Assembly (NCBI GenBank): GCA_024653205.1 | Contig: JANLFO010000006.1 | Location: 1-59,673 of the forward strand | Direction: 5' to 3' | DNA length: 59,673 nucleotides | DNA from: Clostridia bacterium | GTDB lineage: Bacteria; Bacillota; DSM-521; Neomoorellales; SLTJ01 | Shown here: positions 25,095-34,587 of the stretch, piece by piece | Layout: every line of letters begins with the position of its first letter | Numbering within the stretch: position 1 is the first letter of the stretch | Program-made: the position numbers and the translations under genes | Notes under the pieces: generated by a model | The model's database searches: none | What the model was told of the DNA's origin: nothing | What the model saw: only the letters and a program-made list of their open reading frames with translations

Positions 25095-25958
25095 ATGGGG
25101 GTGCTAGGAGTAGGCATCGTCGGCGGCGGCCACGGGGGTCGAGCAATACTGCAGGCCCTGCAGGGCATGGCCGATGTGCGCGTGGTAGGGATTGCGGACA
25201 TCAACCCGGAGGCGCCGGGATTGATTCTGGCACGACAGATGGGCCTGGCGGTGTTCGAGGATTTTCATTCTCTTTTGGCCCAGCCCGGCCTGGAAGTAGT
25301 CTTTGAGGTTACCGGCCGGGAACAAGTGCTTTCTCTGGTGAAACAGGACTGCCCGCCGGATGTGACCCTGGTAGACGCTCGGGCGGCCTGGCTCATGAGC
25401 ACCCTGGTGGAGGCGCGGGAGAGAATGCTGGTGGAGCTGGAGGGCCGGGCGCGAGAGCTGGCAAATACCGCCCAGTCTTTGTCCCAGGCGGTAGAGCAGT
25501 TGGTAGCCGCCACCGAGGAGATGGCCGCCGGAGCGGAGAGCCTGGCCCGGCAGAGCGAACAGCTCAACGAGACCGCCAACCAGGCACGCAACCACCTTAA
25601 GGAGACAGACAAGATCCTGAACTTCATCCGTATGGTGGCCGAACAAACCAAGCTTCTGGGGTTGAACGCGGCCATCGAGGCGGCGCGGGCGGGAGAGCAC
25701 GGCCGAGGCTTTACCGTGGTGGCCCAAGAAGTGCGTAAGCTGGCGGAAAATAGCACCGCTTCGGCCGATCAGATCGGCAGCATCCTGCAGAATATAGAGG
25801 GGTCGGTGGTAGGCATTCTCCGGGCCGCAGAAGAGATGTCCCAGGTGATCCAGAGGCAGGCCGCGGTAACCCGCCAGGTAGCCGCCAACACCCAGCAGCT
25901 AGGCGGCACCGCCGAGGGGCTTTCCCGCCTGGCGGAGCATCTGGCAAGCTTAAGCTAA
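25095..25958 (+). CDS. Soluble methyl-accepting-type transducer with oxidoreductase-like N-terminus
   Basis: A 287-residue fusion. Residues 1-110 look like a Rossmann-fold NAD(P)-binding domain of the GFO/IDH type: [15 protein letters not shown], then [14 protein letters not shown] and VVFEVTG. Residues about 115-287 are the coiled-coil signalling domain of chemotaxis receptors; the hairpin tip region reads [20 protein letters not shown] followed by [16 protein letters not shown], which is the CheA/CheW contact. No membrane helix is present, so it is cytoplasmic. It could report a pyridine-nucleotide or substrate state to the CheA array. ATG 25095 follows AGGAGG. It ends four bases into the converging bpsA. 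Confidence 0.88.
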   Translation: MGVLGVGIVGGGHGGRAILQALQGMADVRVVGIADINPEAPGLILARQMGLAVFEDFHSLLAQPGLEVVFEVTGREQVLSLVKQDCPPDVTLVDARAAWLMSTLVEARERMLVELEGRARELANTAQSLSQAVEQLVAATEEMAAGAESLARQSEQLNETANQARNHLKETDKILNFIRMVAEQTKLLGLNAAIEAARAGEHGRGFTVVAQEVRKLAENSTASADQIGSILQNIEGSVVGILRAAEEMSQVIQRQAAVTRQVAANTQQLGGTAEGLSRLAEHLASLS

Positions 25959-26956
25959 TCCCGGTATAGAGCTGCGCCCAGGTACACCGGGCCCTGGTAT
26001 TGAGGTCGGGGAGTATCGGTCACCTCCAGCCGGATCAGGGCGGAAAGGTACCAAGGCCCGGAAGGAGGACGGTCGGGTAGGAAGGCCCGGGCCTGAGGAT
26101 ACTCTTCGGCCACGAAGGAGGTGTTTTCCAACTCATAGCGGTGGAAGGCGGGGAGCAGGTCCGTGGGGGTGAGCCCCATGTCCAGCAGGGCCCGGAGCCA
26201 GCCGTGCCACTTCACGAGATCGGTTTCCAGCCTGGTGAGGCCGAAGTACACGGCCGCGCCCGGGCCGGTCAAGGCCTCGGCGCAGCGGGAGAGGAACAGG
26301 AGAAACCCCTGACGGGTTTCCACCGGGTCGGTTAGCACGGCGTCGAAGCGCCGGCAGTAATTCTCCGGCAAGGGTTCCTGGACGTCGTACGTCTCGGCGC
26401 GGAAGTTGGCCCACCCGCGGCTCCGGGCGGTGCGGTTCAGGAATTCCACCAGGCGGGAGTCGATCTCCAGCACGCGGATTTCTCCGGCCAGCCCGGTGAG
26501 TCCGGCGGCCAGGCTGGTGAGATCGTCATCCCCCAGGAAAAGCAGGCTCCGACCTTCCAGGTCTGCCCTTCGATACATGAACAGCACCCGGGCCAGGGCG
26601 TCACGGGCGCCGATGTAGCCCTGGTCAAAGTTCAGGGACGGCGCCGGCCGGGAGGCGGCGAGCGCCTCCCATTCGGGCAAGACCCGTGCGAACAGGCCGC
26701 GGGGCACCATGCCTTTTCCCTCACAGGCGGGGCATTCCCATTCCTGGCGGGGGAGCAGGCCGGAGGCCTGCCGGCGGCCTTCCGGGCTCAAGGCGAGGGC
26801 CCCGTCGGTTGTGTATTCGAGCAGCCCCTGACGGGCCATCTCCTCCAAGGTGCCGGCAAAAGCGGCCAGATCCCCGTCCTGGAGGCTGACCAACTGCCAG
26901 AAGGTCGCGGGGCCGTGCAGCAAGGCGCGGAGGATTTGCCGACGCAGGCGCTCCAA
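25955..26956 (-). CDS. bpsA: Branched-chain polyamine synthase BpsA
   Basis: A 333-residue aminopropyltransferase that adds propylamine groups to spermidine to give N4-bis(aminopropyl)spermidine, a polyamine of thermophiles. A small winged-helix N-terminal domain is followed by a Cys-pair stretch ([10 protein letters not shown]), the catalytic GDDDLTSLA motif with its three acidic residues and TDPVETRQG (usually DPPET). TTG 26956 is the start, with GGGAGGGAGGGGGT just upstream. The family is archaeal and thermophilic-bacterial, which supports a thermophilic host. A good promoter lies at 26985-27014. Confidence 0.9.
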   Translation of the reverse strand: MERLRRQILRALLHGPATFWQLVSLQDGDLAAFAGTLEEMARQGLLEYTTDGALALSPEGRRQASGLLPRQEWECPACEGKGMVPRGLFARVLPEWEALAASRPAPSLNFDQGYIGARDALARVLFMYRRADLEGRSLLFLGDDDLTSLAAGLTGLAGEIRVLEIDSRLVEFLNRTARSRGWANFRAETYDVQEPLPENYCRRFDAVLTDPVETRQGFLLFLSRCAEALTGPGAAVYFGLTRLETDLVKWHGWLRALLDMGLTPTDLLPAFHRYELENTSFVAEEYPQARAFLPDRPPSGPWYLSALIRLEVTDTPRPQYQGPVYLGAALYRD

Positions 26957-26984
26957 GGTTACCCCCTCCCTCCCACCTTCACTG

Positions 26985-27014
26985 TTTATAACAGAGGCGG
27001 GTTTGCACTGTCAA
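26985..27014 (-). promoter_or_regulatory. Promoter of bpsA
   Basis: On the minus strand a perfect TTGACA (27014-27009) and TATAAA (26990-26985) lie 18 bases apart, 29 bases upstream of the TTG start. Confidence 0.78.
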
Positions 27015-27037
27015 GAAAGCAAGACACTGAGTTATCC

Positions 27038-27121
27038 CCGGTTTTCCGGCGGCAGTCCTGGTTTCGCCGAGTGCCTAAAGCGTGCCGGGTACCGAACTTC
27101 GGTGAGAGCGAGGGCGGAGGC
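27038..27121 (+). repeat. Dispersed intergenic repeat, copy 2
   Basis: About 80 bases match the element at 33831: GGCGGCAGTCCTGGTTTCGC, then GTGCCGGGTACCGAACTTCG and GAGCGAGGGCGGAGG. It lies in the gap between bpsA and murA. Confidence 0.65.
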
Positions 27122-27229
27122 GGGCCGAAGGCCACGGACGGCCCGAAGCCGAGCCGTATTACATGCCGGTGCTTTTCGCGGGTGGCCCTTGCGGAAAGAG
27201 GGCAACGGGGTCTTGCAAAGGGGTGGTAA

Positions 27230-28486
27230 GTGGTGCGTTGCAGGATAGAAGGCGGTCAGCCTTTACAGGGGGTAGTGCGGGTCAGCGGAAGCAAGAACGC
27301 CGCCCTGGCGATTATTGCCGCTGCCTGCCTGGCACCGGGGATGACCCGTCTGGAGAACGTACCGGCCATCCGGGACGTGGAAGTCATGATAGCCATATTA
27401 CAGGCCCTGGGCGTGGAAGCCCAATGGGTAGGAGCCGGATGCCTTTCTCTGCGTGTGCCCTCGGGGCTGGGCACCGAGGTTCCTCTGCCCGAGGCCAAGC
27501 AGATACGGGCTTCAAGCCTTTTCCTGGGAGCGCTGGCGGCCGCCCGGGGCCAGGCCGAGGTGCCCTTCCCCGGAGGTTGTAACCTCGGCCCGCGCCCGCT
27601 GGACCTTCACCTTAAGGGGCTGGCCGCCTTGGGGGTAAGGCTAGAGGTAGAGCACGGGGTCATACGGGCCACGGCTTCGGAAATGACCGGGGCGCGGATT
27701 TATCTCGACTTTCCCAGCGTGGGGGCCACGGAAAACCTGATGATGGCCGCCTGCCAGGCGCGGGGGGCCACGGTGATCGAGAATGCGGCCAAGGAGCCGG
27801 AAATAGTTGATCTGGCCAATTTCCTGAACTCCATGGGAGCAAGGATCCGCGGGGCGGGCACCGACGTGATTCGGGTGGAGGGCCCTACGGAGTGGCGGCC
27901 GAGTTCCTATGCGGTTATTCCGGACCGGATCGAGGCCGGCACCTTCCTTATCCTGGGGGCAATGGGCGGCGGCCCCTTACGGGTAGAGAACGTCATCCCC
28001 ACTCACCTGCAGTCGGTGGTGGCCAAGCTACGGGAAGCCGGAGCCACGGTGGAAGAGAAAGAAGGGGGACTGGAGGTGGCCCGGCAGGGACCGCTGAGCG
28101 CCGTGAACGTGAAGACCATGCCCTATCCGGGCTTTCCTACCGACCTGCAGCCGCCTATGCTGGTGCTCCTCTCCCAGGCCGAAGGAACCAGTGTGGTGGT
28201 GGAGACGGTTTTCGACACCCGCTTTCAGGTGGTGCAGGAACTACAGCGTATGGGGGCCAATATACGTGTGGAGGGGTCCACGGCGGTGGTGGTGGGCAGA
28301 AGTCTCCTGCAGGGCGCGGAAGTGCATGTGCCCGACCTGCGGGCCGGCGCGGCCCTCACCCTGGCCGGGCTTCTGGCCCGGGGAGTGACAACCCTCACAG
28401 GAGCCTCTTGTCTGGAAAGAGGCTACGAACAGTGGTGGTCCAAGTTGGCCGGCATCGGTGCCCGTTTGGAGCTGCTTACCTCCTGA
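27230..28486 (+). CDS. murA: UDP-N-acetylglucosamine enolpyruvyl transferase MurA
   Basis: A 418-residue enzyme for the first committed step of peptidoglycan synthesis, transferring enolpyruvate from PEP to UDP-GlcNAc. SGSKNAALAIIAA is the conserved N-terminal motif; Cys117 in PGGCNLGPRPLD is the catalytic cysteine targeted by fosfomycin, so the enzyme should be sensitive. FPTDLQPPM and LRAGAALTLAGL are family blocks. GTG 27230 follows AAAGGGGTGG. The protein differs in length only slightly from the E. coli one (419). Confidence 0.96.
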   Translation: MVRCRIEGGQPLQGVVRVSGSKNAALAIIAAACLAPGMTRLENVPAIRDVEVMIAILQALGVEAQWVGAGCLSLRVPSGLGTEVPLPEAKQIRASSLFLGALAAARGQAEVPFPGGCNLGPRPLDLHLKGLAALGVRLEVEHGVIRATASEMTGARIYLDFPSVGATENLMMAACQARGATVIENAAKEPEIVDLANFLNSMGARIRGAGTDVIRVEGPTEWRPSSYAVIPDRIEAGTFLILGAMGGGPLRVENVIPTHLQSVVAKLREAGATVEEKEGGLEVARQGPLSAVNVKTMPYPGFPTDLQPPMLVLLSQAEGTSVVVETVFDTRFQVVQELQRMGANIRVEGSTAVVVGRSLLQGAEVHVPDLRAGAALTLAGLLARGVTTLTGASCLERGYEQWWSKLAGIGARLELLTS

Positions 28487-28544
28487 AAGGGTACATGCCC
28501 TTGGCTCGCGCGGGGAAAGCTAGGGATCGGAGGCGTAACCCACC

Positions 28545-29738
28545 ATGGATAATTTCCGATCGGCTTTCCCCCGCCGCCGGACGGCGCTCTTAAGTTACCT
28601 GGTCATTGCGCTGGTGGCCGCCGTGGCCGGCGCGGTATTTGCCTTGGCTCTAACCCCTTACCTTGGTCCGGCGCTGCTGGGACGGGCACCGACCGGAGAA
28701 AATTCTCCTTCTACCCGGGATGACACATCCGGATACGAACCGGTGGCTCTTCCCAATTCGGCCCTGCAGTCTCCGGCGGTGACCATAGCCGAGCGGGTGG
28801 GGCCCACGGTGGTAGGGGTCACCAATCTTAAGGGGTACGACCTATATCGCCGGCCGGTAGTGGTCAGCGGTTCGGGCACGGTAATAGACGGGCAGAAGGG
28901 CTACATCGTCACCAATTACCACGTAGTGGAAGGCTTCCGCGGCCTATTGATAACCGTGGACGGCGGGCGCGAATACGAGGCCCGCCTGGTGGGAGGGGAT
29001 CCGCAGACCGATTTGGCCGTACTCCAAGCTCGGGCGCCCGGGCTGCGGAGCGCGACCTTGGGCGATTCCGGCCGCCTTCGGGTGGGAGAAATGGTGGCGG
29101 CGGTGGGTAATCCTCTGGGGAGACAGTTTGCCCGTTCGGTCACCGTAGGGGTGGTGAGCGCCTTGGATCGCGATATTTCCGTGGAGAGCCGGCCCGGGGA
29201 GGAAATCACCCTGCGCGTGATCCAGACCGACGCCGCCATCAATCCGGGCAATAGCGGCGGCCCCTTGGTGAATGCCCGCGGAGAGGTGATCGGGATCACC
29301 AGCGTGAAGATCGCCGCGCCGGCGGTAGAGGGAATGGGCTTCGCCATACCCATCAACGACGCGCGGCCGGTGATCGGGCGGCTCATCCGCGACGGCAAGG
29401 TGCGGCGGGTCTCCCTGGGCCTGAGCTGCACCGCGGTTAGCTCCGGAGTGGCCAAGTGGTACGACCTGGAACGGGGCCTAATGATAAAGGGAGTGCTGCC
29501 GGAGGGGCCGGCGGACCGGGCGGGCTTAAGACCCGGAGACGTAATTGTAAGCGTAGAGGGCCGGCCGGTGTGGCGACCGGGGGACCTGGAGGAGGTACTG
29601 GCTGCTAAAGAGGCCGGGCAACGAATTCGGGTGCGGGTGGCAAGAGGCGGGCGACAGGAGGAGGTCACGCTGGAGGTAAGTGAAGTAGAAACCGGGGCAG
29701 GGGGAGCAACGCGGCAGGGCCGACCGGGGATCTACTAG
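28545..29738 (+). CDS. htrA: HtrA/DegP-type membrane-anchored serine protease
   Basis: A 397-residue S1C protease. One N-terminal membrane helix (YLVIALVAAVAGAVFALAL) anchors it; the trypsin-like domain holds the triad His (TNYHVVEG), Asp (DPQTDLAVLQ) and Ser (NPGNSGGPLV), and one PDZ domain (residues about 290-385) with GLRPGDVIVSVEGRPV ends the protein. Such proteases degrade or refold misfolded envelope proteins in monoderms. Start ATG 28545 with GGAGG eleven bases upstream. Located downstream of murA with 58 bases between. Confidence 0.94.
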   Translation: MDNFRSAFPRRRTALLSYLVIALVAAVAGAVFALALTPYLGPALLGRAPTGENSPSTRDDTSGYEPVALPNSALQSPAVTIAERVGPTVVGVTNLKGYDLYRRPVVVSGSGTVIDGQKGYIVTNYHVVEGFRGLLITVDGGREYEARLVGGDPQTDLAVLQARAPGLRSATLGDSGRLRVGEMVAAVGNPLGRQFARSVTVGVVSALDRDISVESRPGEEITLRVIQTDAAINPGNSGGPLVNARGEVIGITSVKIAAPAVEGMGFAIPINDARPVIGRLIRDGKVRRVSLGLSCTAVSSGVAKWYDLERGLMIKGVLPEGPADRAGLRPGDVIVSVEGRPVWRPGDLEEVLAAKEAGQRIRVRVARGGRQEEVTLEVSEVETGAGGATRQGRPGIY

Positions 29739-29800
29739 CTATGGGGAAACCAGGAGACAAGGAACTTTGCCCATCGAGGAGGCCGTAAAGGGGGAGGTAC

Positions 29801-32356
29801 TTGCTGGCCAAGCTAACGGACCGGGCTCATACGGACAAGTTATTGACACCCGCAGCCCTGGCAGCCGATTTCGGTGCCGGCTCTCCGGTGGCGCAAGAGG
29901 CGTTAAAGAGTCTTTATCGGGCGCTGGTCAGCAGTTCTTCTCCCGCGGTTAAGAGGAGCTTCGAGCAATGGGTTAAGCAGTTCGGCGCCGCCGGCGCTTT
30001 TCCGGAGAGGTTAAAAGGCACGGCCCTCGCTCGGCTCGGCCGTAGGCTAGGCCTAGAGGAAGGGCCTGAGCACCCTTCGGCGTTTCTCTTTGCCCTTCAC
30101 ACTTACTTTGCCGCCTTGGCCGAGTTTCTGGCCGTGCAGGCGGCCACTTGCTTTGCCTTCCCTCACCTGGGCCGGGAACCAGTGGAGGCGGCGGGTTGCT
30201 CGCCCCAAGCCCTACTGGCCTATCTTCGGAAAAACCTCGTCGAGGGCGGAGTCTTCCGCGCCTTCCGCCTCAAGGTTTTTCCGGACGGCCACCCTTTCCA
30301 TTGGTACCTGGAGGTATGGGATGAGGCGCTCGCCTCTGCCCTGGGCCGGATGCTGGACAGGTTGGCCGGCTACTCCTTGGTTTCCCCGGAGACGGCATCG
30401 CAAGGCCCTCGGGACTTCCTCAAGAGGCTTTATCAGCAACTCGTGCCCTCTGCCATCCGCCATGGCCTGGGCGAGTACTATACTCCGGACTGGCTGGCCT
30501 GCCGTCTTCTGGAGCGCCTGGAGGAAGGCAGCGCCTCCGGCCTCACGGACAAACGATTTCTTGACCCATGCTGCGGTTCCGGTACGTTTCTGGTACTGCT
30601 GATTTGCCGTCTACGGGAGCAGGCGCTAAAAAGTAACCTTTCCCCGGGTGAACTCCTGCAAACCATCCTTCGGAACGTGGTGGGCTTGGACCTCAACCCC
30701 CTGGCGGTGATCTCCGCCCGCGCCAACTACCTTTTGGCCGTGGCCGACCTTCTGCCCTGCCGCCGGGAAGAGGTGGAGATCCCCGTCTATCGGGTAGACG
30801 CTATACTCCCCCCTACTCGGCCAAATTCCTCGGGAAGCAAGCGAGCCGCTACTTCCTCGTTGCCTTGGTTGGCGGAGGGCCGGTTCGATTACGTGGTAGG
30901 CAACCCTCCCTGGGTAAACTGGGAGAGCCTGCCCGAAGACTATCGGGCGGCTACCCGGCCCCTGTGGGAGTACTACGGCCTCTTTCCCCACGGCGGTATG
31001 GACGCCATCCTGGGGAAAGGCAAAAAGGATCTCTCCATGCTCCTCACCTACGTGGCCCTGGACCGCTACCTTAAGCCCGGGGGAAAGCTGGGCTTTATCA
31101 TTACCCAGTCGGCCTTTAAGACCTCCGGGGCCGGACAGGGCTTTCGCCGCCTCACCCTGCCGGACGGAACCCCGGTAAGGGTGCAGGCGGTAGAGGATCT
31201 CACCGAGCTCCGCCCTTTTGAGGGTGCGAATAACCGTACTTGCCTGATGCTCCTGGAGAAAGGCCGGCCTAACCGTTACCCCGTGCCCTACTACTACTGG
31301 CAGAAGGTTGGCCCGGCAGAACCGGCGGAGGAGTTGACTCTGGAGGAGGTATTAGGCTGGGTCCGGGTGCACCGGCTCGAGGCCGAGCCGGTAGCCGCGG
31401 AGGACCCCACTTCGGCCTGGATCACCGGGAGCCGGGGCGCGGTGCGGGCCTTGCGCAAGATCCTGGGGCCCTCGGCCTACCGGGCCCACGAAGGCCTTAA
31501 TACCGGTGGGGCCAACGGGGTCTACTGGGTGGAGGTGGTGGCCCCCGGACCGGACGGGCTGGTGAGGATAACCAACGTTACCCGCGGGGCCAAACGTCGG
31601 GTGGAGAGGATCACCACCGTCGTGGAGGGTGAACTGCTCTGTCCCCTCCTGCGGGCCGCGGAGGTGGAGCGTTGGCGGGCCGCACCTTCGGCCTATGTCC
31701 TGGTAGTCCAAGACCCGGTGCGGCGCCGGGGTCTTCCCGAGGAGGAGATGCTCCGCCGCTACCCTCGCGCCTATGCCTACCTTAAGCGCTTTGAGGCGGT
31801 GCTGCGGCGGCGGGCGGCCTTCTGGCGTTACTTTACCCGCAAGGAAGGAGATAGGGTAGTGGAAACCGGGCCGTTCTACTCCCTGTTCGACGTGGGGACC
31901 TACACCTTCGCCCCCTATAAAGTAGTCTGGCCGAGAATCGCCTCGGAAATCCGGGCGGCGGTGGTTGCCCCCGAGGAAAGTAAGCCCGTGATTCCCCAGG
32001 AAACGGTAACCTTTGTATCCACCGAGGACCTCGAGGAGGCCCACTACCTTTGCGCCCTCCTTAACTCCTCGCTTTTCAACCTTGCCGCTCGGGCCCATTC
32101 CCAAAGAGGAGGGAAAAGCTTCGGCTCCGGACATCTCTTGACCCACATCCGGGTGCCGAAGTTCGACCGGGCGTCCGCGGTGCACCGGGGCCTGGCGGAG
32201 CTTTCCCGGCGGGCCCATGTCCTAAGGGCGCGGGGCGACTCCCGGGGGCTGGCCGGGGTGGAGGCGGAGATCGACCGGCTTACGGAGGAGCTTTGGGGCT
32301 TGAACCCGGCCGAGTTGGAGGAAATCCGGGCCGGAAGCAATGCCAGCCGGCAATAG
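29801..32356 (+). CDS. Orphan N6-adenine DNA methyltransferase, type IIG/Eco57I-like
   Basis: An 851-residue protein. An N-terminal helical region (residues 1-240) of unknown function is followed by the class-I methyltransferase core: motif I is DPCCGSGTF (from Asp255) and the catalytic motif IV is NPPW (from Asn368), typical of gamma-type N6-adenine methylases. The remaining ~450 residues contain the long target-recognition part. No nuclease motif of the PD-(D/E)xK kind is evident at the N-terminus and no restriction gene is adjacent, so it looks like a solitary methylase or one whose nuclease is divergent. Start TTG 29801 is preceded by GGGGGAGGT at a short distance. Confidence 0.85.
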   Translation: MLAKLTDRAHTDKLLTPAALAADFGAGSPVAQEALKSLYRALVSSSSPAVKRSFEQWVKQFGAAGAFPERLKGTALARLGRRLGLEEGPEHPSAFLFALHTYFAALAEFLAVQAATCFAFPHLGREPVEAAGCSPQALLAYLRKNLVEGGVFRAFRLKVFPDGHPFHWYLEVWDEALASALGRMLDRLAGYSLVSPETASQGPRDFLKRLYQQLVPSAIRHGLGEYYTPDWLACRLLERLEEGSASGLTDKRFLDPCCGSGTFLVLLICRLREQALKSNLSPGELLQTILRNVVGLDLNPLAVISARANYLLAVADLLPCRREEVEIPVYRVDAILPPTRPNSSGSKRAATSSLPWLAEGRFDYVVGNPPWVNWESLPEDYRAATRPLWEYYGLFPHGGMDAILGKGKKDLSMLLTYVALDRYLKPGGKLGFIITQSAFKTSGAGQGFRRLTLPDGTPVRVQAVEDLTELRPFEGANNRTCLMLLEKGRPNRYPVPYYYWQKVGPAEPAEELTLEEVLGWVRVHRLEAEPVAAEDPTSAWITGSRGAVRALRKILGPSAYRAHEGLNTGGANGVYWVEVVAPGPDGLVRITNVTRGAKRRVERITTVVEGELLCPLLRAAEVERWRAAPSAYVLVVQDPVRRRGLPEEEMLRRYPRAYAYLKRFEAVLRRRAAFWRYFTRKEGDRVVETGPFYSLFDVGTYTFAPYKVVWPRIASEIRAAVVAPEESKPVIPQETVTFVSTEDLEEAHYLCALLNSSLFNLAARAHSQRGGKSFGSGHLLTHIRVPKFDRASAVHRGLAELSRRAHVLRARGDSRGLAGVEAEIDRLTEELWGLNPAELEEIRAGSNASRQ

Positions 32357-32551
32357 GAAGCCCCTCGCCTCCCTGCCCATCGGGCCATGGGGGCCGAATT
32401 AACCCCGGCTCCGCCGGTGGTCTTGGCTCAACGGGATGGCGAAAGTATCACCCGGGCGTCAGGTTGCCGTTGAAACTCACGAATCGAAGGGACAACCAAA
32501 CGTGTCGGTAAAGCCCGGTAGGGATCAGCCGGAGTTAGGGGGGAGAACGGG

Positions 32552-33742
32552 ATGCCGTCGGTGCGGCGCGATCAAAGAGTGGCCATGCGCTTTATCTTCT
32601 TGATGGGTCTGGTCAGCCTGTTGGCGGACATGACCTACGAGGGCGGCCACAGCATTACCGGGCCTTTTCTCTCCATACTCGGTGCCGGCCCGGCCGCCAT
32701 CGGCTTGGTGAGCGGGCTGGGGGAGTTTGTGGGCTACGCCTTGCGTCTCCTGTCGGGGTACCTGGCCGACCGGACCCGGCAGTACTGGCCGATGACCATT
32801 CTGGGCTACGGACTTAACCTGGTGGCCGTGCCGCTGCTGGGCCTGGTCGGCCGCTGGGAGGTGGCCGCCGGTTTGGTGGTGGCGGAGCGGCTCGGCAAAG
32901 CCCTGCGCACCCCGGCGCGGGACGTCATGCTTTCTTACGCCACGCGCCGGGTCGGTACCGGCTGGGGCTTCGGCTTGCACGAACTCATGGATCAAATTGG
33001 GGCGGTGACCGGCCCCCTGCTGGTCGCTTCCGTGCTCTACTTTCGGGCTGCCGCCTACCGGGCGGCCTTCCTGACCCTGTTGGCTCCGGCCGGGGCGGCC
33101 CTGGCGGTTCTGCTCCTTTCCCGGGCCCTATATCCCGACCCGCGGGGGCTGGAACCCGAAGCCGCGACAGACGGCGATAACAGGGCGGAAAGAAGAGTGC
33201 CGACGGTCCTGTGGTTCTATCTGCTCTTCACGGGCTTTAGCATTGCCGGTTACGCCCATTTTCAGTTGGTCTCCTATCACTTTAAGGTTCAGGCCGTGGT
33301 ACCGGAGGCGCAAATACCCCTGCTTTTCGCCCTGGCCATGGGAGTGGATGCCCTGGTGGCCCTGCCCGTCGGTCGCCTGTTTGACCGAAGGGGCCTTGCC
33401 ACTCTGGTCTTGCTGCCGCTCTTCACCCTGCCCGTTCCCTTCCTGGTTTTCTCCTCCTCCTACGCGCTGGTTCTGCCGGGCGTGGTTCTTTGGGGCGCGG
33501 CTATGGGGGTTCAGGAAACCGTGATGCGGGCCGCTCTCGCAGAAATCGTACCTCCCGAGCGGCGGGGCCTGGCCTACGGCCTGTTCAACGCCGTTTACGG
33601 CCTGTCCTGGTTCCTCGGCAGTACCGCCCTGGGAGTCGCCTACGGTCTGGGTGCGCCCTACGTGATGCTCCTGGCCGGAGCCCTAGAAGTGCTTTCCCTG
33701 CCCTTTCTTTATCTACTTAGCTCGTCCCTGCGTCGGGAGTAG
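32552..33742 (+). CDS. Major facilitator superfamily permease
   Basis: A 396-residue protein with about twelve membrane helices. The loop GYLADRTRQYWPMT matches the MFS motif between helices 2 and 3, and LPVGRLFDRRGLATL is the equivalent loop in the second half. FEVATLVS-like residues of any particular subfamily could not be recognised, so the substrate is unknown. Start ATG 32552 with GGGGGGAGAA upstream. It stands alone, between the methyltransferase and the arsenic-type island. Confidence 0.9.
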   Translation: MPSVRRDQRVAMRFIFLMGLVSLLADMTYEGGHSITGPFLSILGAGPAAIGLVSGLGEFVGYALRLLSGYLADRTRQYWPMTILGYGLNLVAVPLLGLVGRWEVAAGLVVAERLGKALRTPARDVMLSYATRRVGTGWGFGLHELMDQIGAVTGPLLVASVLYFRAAAYRAAFLTLLAPAGAALAVLLLSRALYPDPRGLEPEAATDGDNRAERRVPTVLWFYLLFTGFSIAGYAHFQLVSYHFKVQAVVPEAQIPLLFALAMGVDALVALPVGRLFDRRGLATLVLLPLFTLPVPFLVFSSSYALVLPGVVLWGAAMGVQETVMRAALAEIVPPERRGLAYGLFNAVYGLSWFLGSTALGVAYGLGAPYVMLLAGALEVLSLPFLYLLSSSLRRE

Positions 33743-34091
33743 TGAGCAGGGCTGCCTGGGACTGCCCAGGGCAAAGTGCCCAAGCAGCATGGCGATAACT
33801 CGAGGGCAGTTCGCCCCTGGCGGATCCCCAGGTTGCCCTCGCGGCGGTCCTGGTTCCACCGAGCACTTAAAGGCTTGCCGGGTACCGAACTCGCGGAGGG
33901 CGAGGGTGGAGGACTGGCGCCTGGGTCTCTGGCTGGCCGAGGCCGAGCTGGCGCCACGGATGGGTTCCGACTGGGTGCCTGCGCGGTAAGCCTTCCCGCG
34001 CCGTAGTTCGGTCGACGGGCGACCGGTACGAGGGGAAGCCACCCAGGGCTGCCGGCAGGGCAAACTGGGGATTCGCCGGGTGCGGCCGGGG
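33743..34091. other. Non-coding gap with a dispersed repeat
   Basis: About 350 bases between the MFS gene and the promoter of the island. It holds the repeat copy at 33831-33912 and an AGCATGGCGAT stretch near 33788 that recurs near 39108. No gene with family features was found in any frame. Confidence 0.6.
33831..33912 (+). repeat. Dispersed intergenic repeat, copy 3
   Basis: GCGGCGGTCCTGGTTCCACC then CTTGCCGGGTACCGAACTCG and GAGGGCGAGGGTGGAGG line up with the element at 27038 over some 75 bases with scattered substitutions. Confidence 0.65.
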
Positions 34092-34121
34092 TTGACAGGA
34101 CCTGGCCCTGGCAGATAGAAT
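34092..34121 (+). promoter_or_regulatory. Promoter of the arsenic-type island
   Basis: A perfect TTGACA (34092-34097) and TAGAAT (34116-34121), 18 bases apart, upstream of the small thioredoxin gene. An AT-rich stretch (ATATAGTTATAAAG) follows at about 34147 and might hold a regulator site. Confidence 0.7.
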
Positions 34122-34231
34122 GGGAAACGACGAGTAGTACATGTCTATATAGTTATAAAGCCATAGATCTTTGCGAAGCTCCTTATTCGTCCCGAGGGCG
34201 AATTTGTGGGGTCAAGGAGGAGGCGCCAAGC

Positions 34232-34474
34232 GTGGAGATTAAGGTATTGGGACCGGGCTGCAAGAACTGTCAGGCGGTGGAGGCCAGGGTGAAGGAAGTG
34301 CTGGCCGAACTGGGAATCAGCGCCGAGGTGCACAAAGTCACCGATCTGCGGGAGATCATGGAGTACGACATATTGACGACGCCCGGGCTGGTGATCAACG
34401 GCAAGGTCAAGGTCTTCGGCCGGGTGCCCAGCCACGACGAGATTCGGGAGTGGATAGCCGCCGAGCAGCAGTAA
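34232..34474 (+). CDS. Small redox-active thioredoxin-like protein
   Basis: An 80-residue thioredoxin-fold protein of the MTH895/TM0996 type. The redox motif is Cys10-Lys-Asn-Cys13 in GPGCKNCQ, and TTPGLVING carries the cis-proline. GTG 34232 follows AAGGAGGAGG. In other genomes these proteins often sit beside arsenite exporters and permeases, as here, and may supply electrons to arsenate reduction or to the selenoprotein that follows. There are no other thioredoxins in the window. Confidence 0.9.
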   Translation: MEIKVLGPGCKNCQAVEARVKEVLAELGISAEVHKVTDLREIMEYDILTTPGLVINGKVKVFGRVPSHDEIREWIAAEQQ

Positions 34475-34587
34475 CGAGGCAAGAAGGGTAGGCGCTGGAT
34501 TTGCTTTGCAAGGGAGAGCGGCACCTCGGGGCACGTGGGCAAGGAAGATAGGCTACAGAGCTCCCTGGGCGAGGAGGCGGATTTGTC

